In this document: one piece after another, positions 18,326 through 26,415 of the stretch
How positions within the stretch are numbered: position 1 is the stretch's first letter
Layout of the letters: every line of letters starts with the position of its first letter
DNA from: an uncultured Sulfitobacter sp.
Lineage (GTDB): Bacteria > Pseudomonadota > Alphaproteobacteria > Rhodobacterales > Rhodobacteraceae
Reading direction: 5' to 3'
DNA length: 64,000 nt
NCBI RefSeq assembly: GCF_947500075.1
Contig: NZ_CANMQS010000004.1
Coordinates: 186,001-250,000 of the forward strand
Program-made: the position numbers and the translations under genes
The notes under the pieces: generated by a model
Seen by the model: only the letters and a program-made list of their open reading frames with translations
The model's database searches: none
Told to the model about the DNA's origin: nothing

Positions 18326-19249
18326 ATGATTAAGATTAAGTATGGGAAAGGCCATAGCCCTCACCTCTTTATAGATCGTCTAGTTGTAAAACTTGATTTC
18401 TTGCCAAATGATAGCGCCTCCAATACTCACTCAGCGCTATTCCCCTTGTTCGATGATCCCGAGTGCTTCATTGGCAATAAGCCAGGAAATGGCGTTGAGA
18501 TTCAGCGGAATATGGTAATAGAGAGCCTCGAAAACTCAAAGCACTATCCTCATTTCGTCTACAGATATGCAAACCATCAAGCTCAATGGATGCGCTTGAC
18601 GCTTCATCCTAGAGACATGGGATTGCAAGGTTTCGAAGAGCTACACAGCATTCTTGGAATGTTCACCGACGATGGCTGGGGTGATTTCTCTAGTGAGGCA
18701 AAAGTCACTCAGATCGAAGTTTCCATCGACTTAGAGGGTATCTCGCTCAACTCTGTAAATATTCTTCCCGGACAGGCAAAAACGGTGTCTGTCTATAAGT
18801 CAGGGCAAAAATTTGAAACCGTTTATCTTGGAAAATCCAAGAGTAACCAGACAATAATCTATGACAGGGGCGCAAAAAGAAAGCAGAAGGGGCAGGAGTT
18901 CAAAGCAGGAATATGCACGAGAATAGAAAGGAAAAAGAGTAACTTGAACTTGAAGGTGTATGAATTGGCTAAACTGAAGAATCCATTTTCGCACGTAGAA
19001 TTTGTTGCTATCCCGCCCGTACCTCCACCAAATGAGAAGAAAACCTACATCTGGGAGCTATTCGTGGAGGCAGTTGCTTATCGTGGACTAGATCCTGCTC
19101 TTAAACTACTACCTCAGAACAAGCGCTCGGCTTACCGAAAGCACATCGCCACTCACAAGCACCAGTGGTGGCTCCCCGACATAATCTGGTTTGCGTGGCC
19201 AGGGGTCTTGAAGGAACTAAAGCTGAGTGACCCAAGCTATTGGAAGTAA
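18326..19249 (+). CDS. Putative replication initiation protein (Rep_trans-like)
   Basis: 307 residues, low GC. The middle shows VTQIEVSIDLEG, then FETVYLGKSKSNQTIIYDRG and ICTRIERKKS, the order D-strand, YxGKS...IYD+G, RxE that marks the Rep_trans/replication-initiation-factor fold of rolling-circle replicons and some filamentous phages. The C-terminus is Trp-rich and unrecognised. If right, the excised element may replicate. A catalytic Tyr was not identified with certainty, so assignment is moderate. Confidence 0.5.
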   Translation: MIKIKYGKGHSPHLFIDRLVVKLDFLPNDSASNTHSALFPLFDDPECFIGNKPGNGVEIQRNMVIESLENSKHYPHFVYRYANHQAQWMRLTLHPRDMGLQGFEELHSILGMFTDDGWGDFSSEAKVTQIEVSIDLEGISLNSVNILPGQAKTVSVYKSGQKFETVYLGKSKSNQTIIYDRGAKRKQKGQEFKAGICTRIERKKSNLNLKVYELAKLKNPFSHVEFVAIPPVPPPNEKKTYIWELFVEAVAYRGLDPALKLLPQNKRSAYRKHIATHKHQWWLPDIIWFAWPGVLKELKLSDPSYWK

Positions 19250-19876
19250 GTTAATACGTTTGTCTCTGCGACAGTTCCAAAGACAATACCAGTTCCGTGC
19301 AATTACTTGTACCAAAATTACAATTTCGGGGGAGAGCAATGTAAATTCAGCCCATTTCCAAAGAAAGACAAAGGACTATCAGTTTCGGACTTTAGGCATT
19401 CAGTGATGCATGCACTGCCTGCTAAACATCAGCTAACAGTCAAAACCTAAGCTGCCACGCCGCTGCCCAACGCAGGCTGAATGGGGACAATATCAGTCCC
19501 GATAACGGACGTTTCGGGAATTTCGAAGTCGTCTCGAACTCGTAGGCTCAACAAGTCGCACTTAACGGCGGTTTTCGCGGAGAACTTTTTTGTGCTGGCT
19601 CCTCCACGAATTCCCTTAACTCGTGGTTCGAGTTCGGCCGCAAGAGATTGAGACCAGCGTTCCGTTGGACCCAAGCTAGCGGCGTGTATTCCTGAAAGTA
19701 CACGTTCGCCGAAGGTGGCACTGCGGAGCGTGAGCGAGACTAATTTTCTGCATACCGGACATCCCTACGCGAAATTGGCGGACTGTGTCCAAAAATGTTG
19801 CACCTAGCGACGGTTTCCTGTTGGGAGTTTCCGGAAAGCGCTTCTTCAATGCCAGAACTCTTTTATCGGTCTTACT
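19250..19876. other. 627-bp region without a convincing gene
   Basis: A reverse frame at 19447-19674 has no supporting start signal or known motif. The stretch follows the Rep-like gene and contains short imperfect palindromes (for example around CAGTGATGCATGCACTG near 19400), so a replication origin is possible but not demonstrated. Confidence 0.4.
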
Positions 19877-19894
19877 TTGGTTCTTGTCTCAACG

Positions 19895-20452
19895 ATGAAC
19901 CCATCGCATCTTCTTGCTTGCACCCCCAGAAAGAGCAAACCATTGATTGATTCTGAAATACTTGACCTTATCGAGCGCTTTCAAACCCTGCTAGTTGGTA
20001 TCGTTGGTTTTGCAGGTGTCATTTGGACACTACGAACCAATGCCAAACATTCGAAGGAAGAGTATCGGAGGCAAACTAACACTCGGCGGATGACTTTGCG
20101 GCGTATCTTGGCCGCTGAGTTTCGAAATTACACACGTGCGCTCAAGGCGAACCTCGAAGCTAACGAAGTAAAAGACGACCATCTCTCAGTTGGAAAGATT
20201 GATAGGCTGTTCTCGGAAGACCTAGCATCTGAGCTTGGCCTGCTAGAATTGGGTGAGGTTGATGTTGTCCTGAATGCATTGATCAGCCTTGAAGGTATGG
20301 ATCAATTTTTGGGACACATTTCAGCAGGGCAAAGGGGAAAACGTTATCTTATACCTGCATCCTCGATGGATGATTTTCATACGATCACTTCAACCACTGC
20401 AGATGCGCTCGACTACGCAATTGAAGCACTGGAGCTTTCAGGCGAGACGTGA
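19895..20452 (+). CDS. Single-pass membrane protein, unknown
   Basis: 185 residues from the ATG at 19895. A hydrophobic segment FQTLLVGIVGFAGVIWTL (about residues 29-46) is followed by a basic stretch (KHSKEEYRRQTNTRRMTLRR) and a helical cytoplasmic domain. No family recognised. Similar small membrane proteins with one helix and a charged tail are frequent in defence islands, but no function is claimed. Confidence 0.5.
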   Translation: MNPSHLLACTPRKSKPLIDSEILDLIERFQTLLVGIVGFAGVIWTLRTNAKHSKEEYRRQTNTRRMTLRRILAAEFRNYTRALKANLEANEVKDDHLSVGKIDRLFSEDLASELGLLELGEVDVVLNALISLEGMDQFLGHISAGQRGKRYLIPASSMDDFHTITSTTADALDYAIEALELSGET

Positions 20453-20536
20453 TTGGCGAATTCCAGTCGTTGGGCACGAGCCGAATATGCTGCGGCTGCA
20501 GCCCGCATTGCTGACATTCGTCCAGTTGCATACTGA

Positions 20537-21562
20537 CTAAGCGCTCGCAGATGATCGAAGAACTCCGACCAAACGTCGAAACTCTGTGTCATCAGACGCG
20601 CCTTTCCAGAAGTTTGCGAAACGGCAAACAACCTGAAGATTGTCGGGTTCATAATGACCGCTACTGTCGATGCGATCCAAGGAAGCGAACATCGCAGGAT
20701 CGCCGTTTACTTCATCCATTTCCAGCGGAAGGCCCGTCAGTTCGCAGCAATATTCCTGAGCCCCCATGAGTTCGGTGATGTAGTCCTGAAGTGCTGCTGC
20801 GGACGGGAACCGGAGGTCCTTCCTTTTCACTACACGCTCCGCTGTCTGACCATTCGCTGAATTGGTGGTGGAGACGGCTGTTCGGGCCATGCGTTCAGCG
20901 GCATCTGCCGCTTCGAAAAGCTCTGAAGCTCGTTGGTACGCAATCTTGTCCGCCTGCGACCCGTACTTAATCGGCGCATACCCCTTCTTGGCGGTTTCGC
21001 TGCGCTTCGCCCATAGTGGAGTATCGTGCCACTGACCTAGGTCATCTCCGGCGATCAGCGCCAATGTGTAGTCTCGGTACAAAGGACTGAGAGACTGTAG
21101 CGTGGCTTCAGTAGACAAGAAGTCTTTCGCCTTGGGATGTAGTTCGTTCCACCTCAGTGGAACGCCCTTCTTTGACTCATTCGACCAAGGTGCACAGTGC
21201 TTATGGCAAATTACCACGTCACGCCCATGCTCGATGGGTTCCATCTTCCTTTCGAAAGAAGGTGCGCCACTTCGAGAGGTCGTCCACCAAAGCTCGTCTC
21301 CGTCCTTGTGAACCCAAATATCGCCAACAGTCTCAGCGACAGTAGTCATCAAGTTGAACCAGCGAGAAGCGGTCGCCTTGGTTGGTTTCTTTCCTGCCGC
21401 AGTGGTGTCATTGGCCATGCGGGTGGACACATAACCCTCGCGATCGTTTGCTTCCCAGTATTTCTGGGCGTCAACGGCGTTCATGGTCGCGACTGTTCCG
21501 CGTTCCCGACAGATTGGCCATTCATAGTTCTGGCGCCCGAAATTGGCGATGTAGACTTTCAT
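20537..21562 (-). CDS. HNH endonuclease with an unrecognised N-terminal domain
   Basis: 341 residues. The C-terminal part (about 260-325) is HNH-like: EYCCELTGLPLE, then FASLDRIDSSGHYEPDNLQV and VCRFANFWKGA. The N-terminal part (1-190, MKVYIANFGRQNYEWPICRE..., DIWVHKDGDELWWTTS, HCAPWSNESKKG) is not a domain I can name; its tryptophan-rich pattern would suit a modified-base reader, making a type IV-like restriction enzyme one possibility. Position inside a defence-carrying element supports a nuclease role in defence, by context only. Confidence 0.6.
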   Translation of the reverse strand: MKVYIANFGRQNYEWPICRERGTVATMNAVDAQKYWEANDREGYVSTRMANDTTAAGKKPTKATASRWFNLMTTVAETVGDIWVHKDGDELWWTTSRSGAPSFERKMEPIEHGRDVVICHKHCAPWSNESKKGVPLRWNELHPKAKDFLSTEATLQSLSPLYRDYTLALIAGDDLGQWHDTPLWAKRSETAKKGYAPIKYGSQADKIAYQRASELFEAADAAERMARTAVSTTNSANGQTAERVVKRKDLRFPSAAALQDYITELMGAQEYCCELTGLPLEMDEVNGDPAMFASLDRIDSSGHYEPDNLQVVCRFANFWKGASDDTEFRRLVGVLRSSASA

Positions 21563-21869
21563 GACGATTCATCTTGCTCCGTTGGATGTATCAACCCAGT
21601 CTTGCTGAATGGCGCGGCCGTGGCGAGAAAATTTTCCAATGAGAACAGATGCCAAACGCTCCTTTGGAAGCACCCATTCTTGCCGAGCGTGACCGGCCCA
21701 TTGCCGACATTCATCACTTCAGAAACCGAGCTGACCGGGCTCCCGGAAGCCGACCTTGACGCAATGCAGCACTTCAGTGGCCCAGACGATCGAACCTCGG
21801 GATTCTACTCCTTTTCTAGCTCCCGAAAGAGTTGTCTGCGGCGCTCAAGATCCTGCTTGATTGACCGCG
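21563..21869. other. Gene-free stretch with a dispersed repeat copy
   Basis: Just over 300 bp between the HNH gene and the membrane protein gene. No convincing frame. It includes the repeat copy at 21694-21714. Confidence 0.45.
21694..21714 (+). repeat. Dispersed 21-bp repeat, copy 1
   Basis: CGGCCCATTGCCGACATTCA with one preceding C, identical to 23012-23032. Upstream context (TTGGAAGCAC here, TTGGGAGCAC near the other copy) suggests a longer degenerate repeat. Confidence 0.6.
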
Positions 21870-22727
21870 TCATCTGTCTGTCGGATAGAACTGCTGTTTC
21901 GAGGTCAAATTCGGGTACCTAGACTGAATATCATCCTCATGTATTTCACATTCAGCTTTTCCTTCTTTCAAGCAGAGCTCCAGCTCATAAATGCTTCGTC
22001 CAAGCCATACTCCCGACCATCTGGCAAGCTCAGGTATTGGGGATGATTCCGCAACAAGATCACGCCACCGTGTGTCTTTTGGTGGGGTCGAAAGGCCAAA
22101 CTCTATGGACAGAGGGCTATCCGCATCAAGGCTCGAAGAAAAGCCAGCTCCGACGAACTTCGCATCGTATGAGATTTTAGCTGCACCCTTGAAGCTATCG
22201 GTCGCATCACAGTCAGAGTTACCATCCACATATACGCTAAGGATTGCTGTAGTGTTTGGAGAGATGTCAAACCTTTTTGGAAGGTTATTAACGTTCACGA
22301 CAGGGATGACTACGTTTGGTTTCAGGGACAGTTCCCTGCAAGAGACACGGATGTACAGAGAATTGTAGTCATTCTGCATTCCACCTTCATAAACTGAGAA
22401 ATAGTCGAAATCATCGTATTGAAGGGGTTCTAAGTCAGTAGCGGTTATCGAAATGGTTAAATCGTATACAGTTACTGGTCGTGTTGATTGGTTGTACATG
22501 AGAAGCAGTGAATGAAAGCCGGATTCTACCATTGGAACTTCGAACATTGGATGCCTTCGGTGAAACAGCGTTCCAACATCTGTTGCCACTCGATTCTCCA
22601 TCGAGATAAAGGCGTCAGGGAACAGAAACACACCGAAGCGGTCAAATAGTGAGGGTCCAACTGTCGCAATAAATGCGATAATACCGCCCAGCACGCCACC
22701 TATCGAAAGTAATCTACTCCACCGCAT
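21870..22727 (-). CDS. Membrane-anchored protein, unknown
   Basis: 285 residues from the ATG at 22727, which has GAGG upstream and overlaps the end of the small gene 22714-22878 by 14 bp; an earlier ATG at 22766 is less likely. One N-terminal hydrophobic helix (SIGGVLGGIIAFIATVG), then a largely beta-type domain (SLLLMYNQSTRPVTVYDLTI, ILSVYVDGNSDCDATDS). No family recognised. Low GC like its neighbours. Confidence 0.5.
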   Translation of the reverse strand: MRWSRLLSIGGVLGGIIAFIATVGPSLFDRFGVFLFPDAFISMENRVATDVGTLFHRRHPMFEVPMVESGFHSLLLMYNQSTRPVTVYDLTISITATDLEPLQYDDFDYFSVYEGGMQNDYNSLYIRVSCRELSLKPNVVIPVVNVNNLPKRFDISPNTTAILSVYVDGNSDCDATDSFKGAAKISYDAKFVGAGFSSSLDADSPLSIEFGLSTPPKDTRWRDLVAESSPIPELARWSGVWLGRSIYELELCLKEGKAECEIHEDDIQSRYPNLTSKQQFYPTDR

Positions 22728-22878
22728 ACCAATCCTCAGAATCAGAATAGGCGACATTTTTGTCACGTTGATCGCCCTTAAACCATTTCTCCATCACCTG
22801 CGCATTCTCATTAGTACATCCGCACCAAGTGTAGTATCCCCTTTCTTTAGCTACTGGTGTTAGTTGGCGCTGCGCCAT
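22714..22878 (-). CDS. Small 54-residue protein overlapping the next gene
   Basis: ATG at 22876-22878, preceded by ACGGAG, stop TAG at 22714-22716. The product contains RGYYTWCGCTNENAQVMEKW and ends SEDWYAVE. The 14-bp overlap with the following membrane protein gene indicates translational coupling. The CxC pattern hints at metal binding but fits no family I know. Confidence 0.4.
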   Translation of the reverse strand: MAQRQLTPVAKERGYYTWCGCTNENAQVMEKWFKGDQRDKNVAYSDSEDWYAVE

Positions 22879-23236
22879 ACCAAACGCTATCTCCGTCTGT
22901 TCGTTTATTGAAACAGTTTCATTCGGAGCGACTGAAGTTTACGCATTGCAGCTTTTAGAGCGCGACACTGCGTTGGGAGCACGAGGTTCTCTGCTGTTCC
23001 CGGCAGTAGGCCCGGCCCATTGCCGACATTCACTAACCAATAATTGATTTGGCGGTAGCAGCACGCATTGCCGTCATTCGCCGTGAATACGAAACCGATA
23101 GCTTTTGGAGATCCGCAATGCAAGACAGAACTGTCATGTGCTCCAGCAGGACTTACCGCCGCTTTGCAGTTCGGCGAACCATTTGTGATTTGCCCAAATA
23201 GCATTTCAACTCGTCTCATCCTTCTTGCCAGTATTG
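22879..23236. other. Region downstream of herA, no firm gene
   Basis: About 360 bp. A reverse frame (22905-23261) overlaps the herA end and lacks a family signature, so it is not called. It includes the second copy of the 21-bp repeat. Confidence 0.4.
23012..23032 (+). repeat. Dispersed 21-bp repeat, copy 2
   Basis: Identical to 21694-21714, same orientation. Looser relatives occur at 20498-20520 and 23058-23080 (GCATTGC-N2-CATTCG type). Confidence 0.6.
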
Positions 23237-24979
23237 TCAGTTCATGCTCTGTCGCCGCCAAGAACGGATGGAGTTAGGTGTGTCTGATTTTGGCTCTGCA
23301 TCATTCCACCGATCCCAGAAGGCAACAGTCTGGCTGTCTGGCTTCATCTTGGGTTCTGCTATGCGAACACGCGTTGGCAAAAGGCTCGCGTCGCCGACAA
23401 CCAGAGCTTCTCCGATATCCAAGACAGGCAATAGGTCACCAAAACTTCCAAGGCTGTCAGGAAGAAGACGCTTTATCACGCTCTGATCGTCACCATTGGT
23501 CAGACGCATGGCAACAACATTGTTGCACTGGCTCAGAACAGTCCGGTTTACTTCGGATGGCCGCTGGCTGATAACCACAAGGCCTATTCCATGTTTCCGG
23601 CCCTCTTTTGCGATCCGCTCAAAAATCTCAACGGCAACAGCGTCAGAACTGTCGGCATTCATCCGTTCTGGTATGTACAGATGGGCCTCATCACACATGA
23701 TTGCGATAGGATGCCGCTGGTCAGATTTCGTCCAGAGGCTCGTAGAGAAAACAATTTGAGCCAAGAGACTTACCATCAAGGGCAGTACGTCAGATGGCAC
23801 TTCTGAGAAGTCTATAATCTTGATGCCGCCTTCATTGCCATCCTGAGCCCCGCGACCGGTTGAAATGGCATGAACCATTCGTTCCAACCACTTCATGTCC
23901 ATGCATTCGTTGGGAGGCTGAAACAGGAATGCTAGACGACGATCATGCCTTTTTGCTTCTAGGCGACCGATCAACCTGCTCAGCTTGCCATGATATGGGC
24001 CCTGCTTTTCGCCCCTCGCGCCTGGCACCATTTCTTCATCTAGGTCTTTGAGGTTCTGCAGCACTGAATTGATGTCGAAAGGCACCGGGCTGTCGATCGT
24101 GAAATTCTCCAATATTTCTTTATGCTTGACCGGATCTAGGGTGCCCTTTTTTGCGTCGACGATAGTGCGCGTCATGATCATCGATTGGTTTGGTGCGTTC
24201 TGGTCACTGCGGTCAACGAACATGGACACCAGCGCCTCATAGCCCAACAACCAGTATGGTAGATGCAATACCCCGTCATCCAAGCCGCGCTTGTGCTCGA
24301 TGTCTGAAGGCCCCGCAATCCTCAGGTGCTTGAACGCCTCGCCTTTCAGCGGGCGATACTCACCATGGATATCGAACAAGACCACATTCGCCTGTGGCAA
24401 TTCCGCGATCTGATCCAGCAATCGAGCCGTAGTCCAGGACTTGCCCGATCCAGTACTCCCGACGATCACCGCGTGACGTTGGAACAGCTTGTTGCCATTC
24501 AAATAGGCAACAGCCTCATCATCAAGCGTGAAGTTTCCCAAAGACAGCTTTGGGCCGTCCGTTTTCACGTTGGAAATGACCTGCATGAAATTGGTGAGGC
24601 GTTCGCCCTCCAGAGAGAAGCAATTGGCGTCGATTTCCGGCACGGTTTCTAGCGTACGGCGGAAAACGTTCTCATCTTCCCCTACTTTGTCGAGCAAAGT
24701 GCCGATAAGTGTGATCTTGACGAGGTTATTCTCGTTCGGGATCAACTCTACGTCGGTCAAGTCAGCCTCGTCCAAATCGCGGTTGTCGGGTTTCCTGGTG
24801 ATCCGCACCACGACACCGATCAAGTGTTGCCCAGGTTTGCTGCTTTGGAGAACCACCAAACGGTTCACCTGAAGGCGCTTGAGCCGGTCGAGGTCATCGA
24901 CGCGGATAGTCGCTGCGGCGGTATCTACTGAAATCACGCTGCCGAGGGCTTCATTGTCTGCGAAATCAAAAATGGACAT
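23237..24979 (-). CDS. herA: HerA-like ATPase of a SIR2-HerA defence system
   Basis: 580 residues from the ATG at 24979 (AGG 8 bp upstream; ATG at 24985 is the alternative). N-terminal HAS-barrel-like region (1-150), then a DUF87/HerA motor: Walker A VGSTGSGKSWTTARLLDQI (about residue 180), VLFDIHGEYRPL, Walker B IAIMCDEAHLYIPE, and the arginine-finger region KEGRKHGIGLVVISQRPSEV. In SIR2-HerA systems the hexameric HerA assembles with SIR2 and the pair depletes NAD and aborts infection. It follows the SIR2 gene by less than 10 bp, one operon. Confidence 0.88.
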   Translation of the reverse strand: MSIFDFADNEALGSVISVDTAAATIRVDDLDRLKRLQVNRLVVLQSSKPGQHLIGVVVRITRKPDNRDLDEADLTDVELIPNENNLVKITLIGTLLDKVGEDENVFRRTLETVPEIDANCFSLEGERLTNFMQVISNVKTDGPKLSLGNFTLDDEAVAYLNGNKLFQRHAVIVGSTGSGKSWTTARLLDQIAELPQANVVLFDIHGEYRPLKGEAFKHLRIAGPSDIEHKRGLDDGVLHLPYWLLGYEALVSMFVDRSDQNAPNQSMIMTRTIVDAKKGTLDPVKHKEILENFTIDSPVPFDINSVLQNLKDLDEEMVPGARGEKQGPYHGKLSRLIGRLEAKRHDRRLAFLFQPPNECMDMKWLERMVHAISTGRGAQDGNEGGIKIIDFSEVPSDVLPLMVSLLAQIVFSTSLWTKSDQRHPIAIMCDEAHLYIPERMNADSSDAVAVEIFERIAKEGRKHGIGLVVISQRPSEVNRTVLSQCNNVVAMRLTNGDDQSVIKRLLPDSLGSFGDLLPVLDIGEALVVGDASLLPTRVRIAEPKMKPDSQTVAFWDRWNDAEPKSDTPNSIRSWRRQSMN

Positions 24980-24988
24980 GTGCATTAC

Positions 24989-26011
24989 CTAGAGGACTAA
25001 ATTGTTGAAACCTGAAAGCGACCACAAATCGGCAGTCGCCACCTCGACACCATCGGGTGCCTCAGGACGGTAGACCAAGCTTCCGTCACCGGACCTCTCG
25101 ATTCCCATGTAGTTCGCACCGGCTTTGCTCTTGAGAAAATCTTTGGCTTCGTCGGTCAGCGTTCTGGCTAGCACAACGATTGGCACGTTTTTTTCCTGAC
25201 ATCGCTCGATGATTTTTGGGTGGATGTGTAGATCGCGGAAGCCAAATCCAATACAAAGAAACGCCGAGGCTGTCTTCAGTGCGTCATCTGCACCATTAAT
25301 TATCGTCCTGAACGGGTCTTGGGAGGTTGTCTCGTATTTGTTGAACCCAGGGGTAACGATCAGAGGAGCGTATTCGGCTGGAGGCAATTCAAAAACCGGC
25401 AGTCCGACGGTTCGCTCATCTGCAGTGCGGAACCAGTCTAGCGAGCCATGGACCTTCCAGATCTTGACGACCCGCGAAGCTTTAGCCCCATGTCGGAATT
25501 TGACGCCGCCGGTGCTTTCCCACTTCTGGACATAGCCTGGAGCGAAGCCGGTCTGAAAAAGCACCCCTTTGGAATTGCAAGCAAACTCTGCAACACGATC
25601 ATAGTTGGTGGTGACAACATGGATCTCTTTCAACGTGCTGTTGAACATCCCGGACAGTAAATGCCCAAGGGCGAATTCCTGGCCATTTGACGCTGCAAGG
25701 CTCAAGAGCGCTGTATCCTTCTCGTTGACACATTGCCAAGTCAAGCCGACAATCTTCGCGAGCAGGGTATCCGGCAGAGCCTTGCCCTCCAACGCAGCTT
25801 CAAGATGATCACCGTTTGCCAAGGCTGCCCGGACCAACAGCCAAGCGTCCTCTTCGGCTTGGCCCGCTGTTTCCAGCTTGTCACGCAGGTAGTCGCTCAG
25901 TGCTCCCATACTTGGCAATCCATGTGGCATAGAGGCGCCACTTCCAAGGACAATTGTGGGGGATCCTTGGAAACAGGTTTGCGCAAACTTGGCGATGTCT
26001 TCTGTCTTCAT
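24989..26011 (-). CDS. SIR2-family NADase of a SIR2-HerA defence system
   Basis: 340 residues with a SIR2 domain: TIVLGSGASMPHGLPSM (NAD loop, residues 19-35), HVVTTNYDRVAEFA (about 130-143), KIWKVHGSLDWF with the catalytic histidine (about 185), and FLCIGFGFRDLHIHP (about 252). This arrangement is that of phage-defence SIR2 proteins, which hydrolyse NAD rather than deacetylate proteins. Directly upstream of herA on the same strand. The system is described in other bacteria; here it is cargo of the tRNA-Ser element. Confidence 0.88.
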   Translation of the reverse strand: MKTEDIAKFAQTCFQGSPTIVLGSGASMPHGLPSMGALSDYLRDKLETAGQAEEDAWLLVRAALANGDHLEAALEGKALPDTLLAKIVGLTWQCVNEKDTALLSLAASNGQEFALGHLLSGMFNSTLKEIHVVTTNYDRVAEFACNSKGVLFQTGFAPGYVQKWESTGGVKFRHGAKASRVVKIWKVHGSLDWFRTADERTVGLPVFELPPAEYAPLIVTPGFNKYETTSQDPFRTIINGADDALKTASAFLCIGFGFRDLHIHPKIIERCQEKNVPIVVLARTLTDEAKDFLKSKAGANYMGIERSGDGSLVYRPEAPDGVEVATADLWSLSGFNNLVL

Positions 26012-26415
26012 TTCGTTTGGGACGCTCCCCTTGAGTTGGTATCAATGATCTGAATGAAAAAGCCCGTCGTCAGACGCTAAACAGGCCCCATTGGAAATCA
26101 ACCTTAATATGCAATTTCTAACAGGAAACAATCTTGGCGTTACAGCCAGAAGGAACGCTGCACACCGACCATAAGCAACTAGTATCGATGAACTAAACGG
26201 CCGCTTCTTGTCGCGGCCTTGGTTTCCACGCTGATGCAGCGAATGACGGCTTTCCGCCGTCGGTGCTTTTCGTAGCGCCAATGAGTGTATTTAGTCGAAC
26301 GGCAGAAGTCTAAGAGGCACCGACGGCATCGTTTTTTGCTTCCCTGCAAACCCCTCTCAGCTACGCTTAACGTGGGTTTGAATGTTTCTGCTCCCTTTGC
26401 TCAAGGAGGAGCAGA
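26012..26415. other. 404-bp divergent intergenic region with nested inverted repeats
   Basis: Between the SIR2 and RarA-C-like genes. It contains GACGGC/GCCGTC (26245-26250 with 26256-26261) and a perfect 11-bp pair GCCGTCGGTGC (26256-26266) with GCACCGACGGC (26317-26327), followed by GTTTTTTG. The alternatives share one arm, as in attenuators. No protein-coding gene is evident; a small RNA or leader ending at the T run is possible. Confidence 0.4.

Noticed and set aside
19447..19674. 75-codon reverse frame in the gap after the Rep-like gene
   Set aside because: No ribosome site, no hydrophobic or domain pattern and no partner gene; kept only as part of a gene-free region.
22905..23261. 118-codon reverse frame overlapping the end of herA
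   Set aside because: Overlaps the dispersed repeat copies and lacks any recognisable motif; the start lies inside herA.
26042..26281. 79-codon reverse frame upstream of SIR2
   Set aside because: No start signal and it crosses the hairpin region; probably random.
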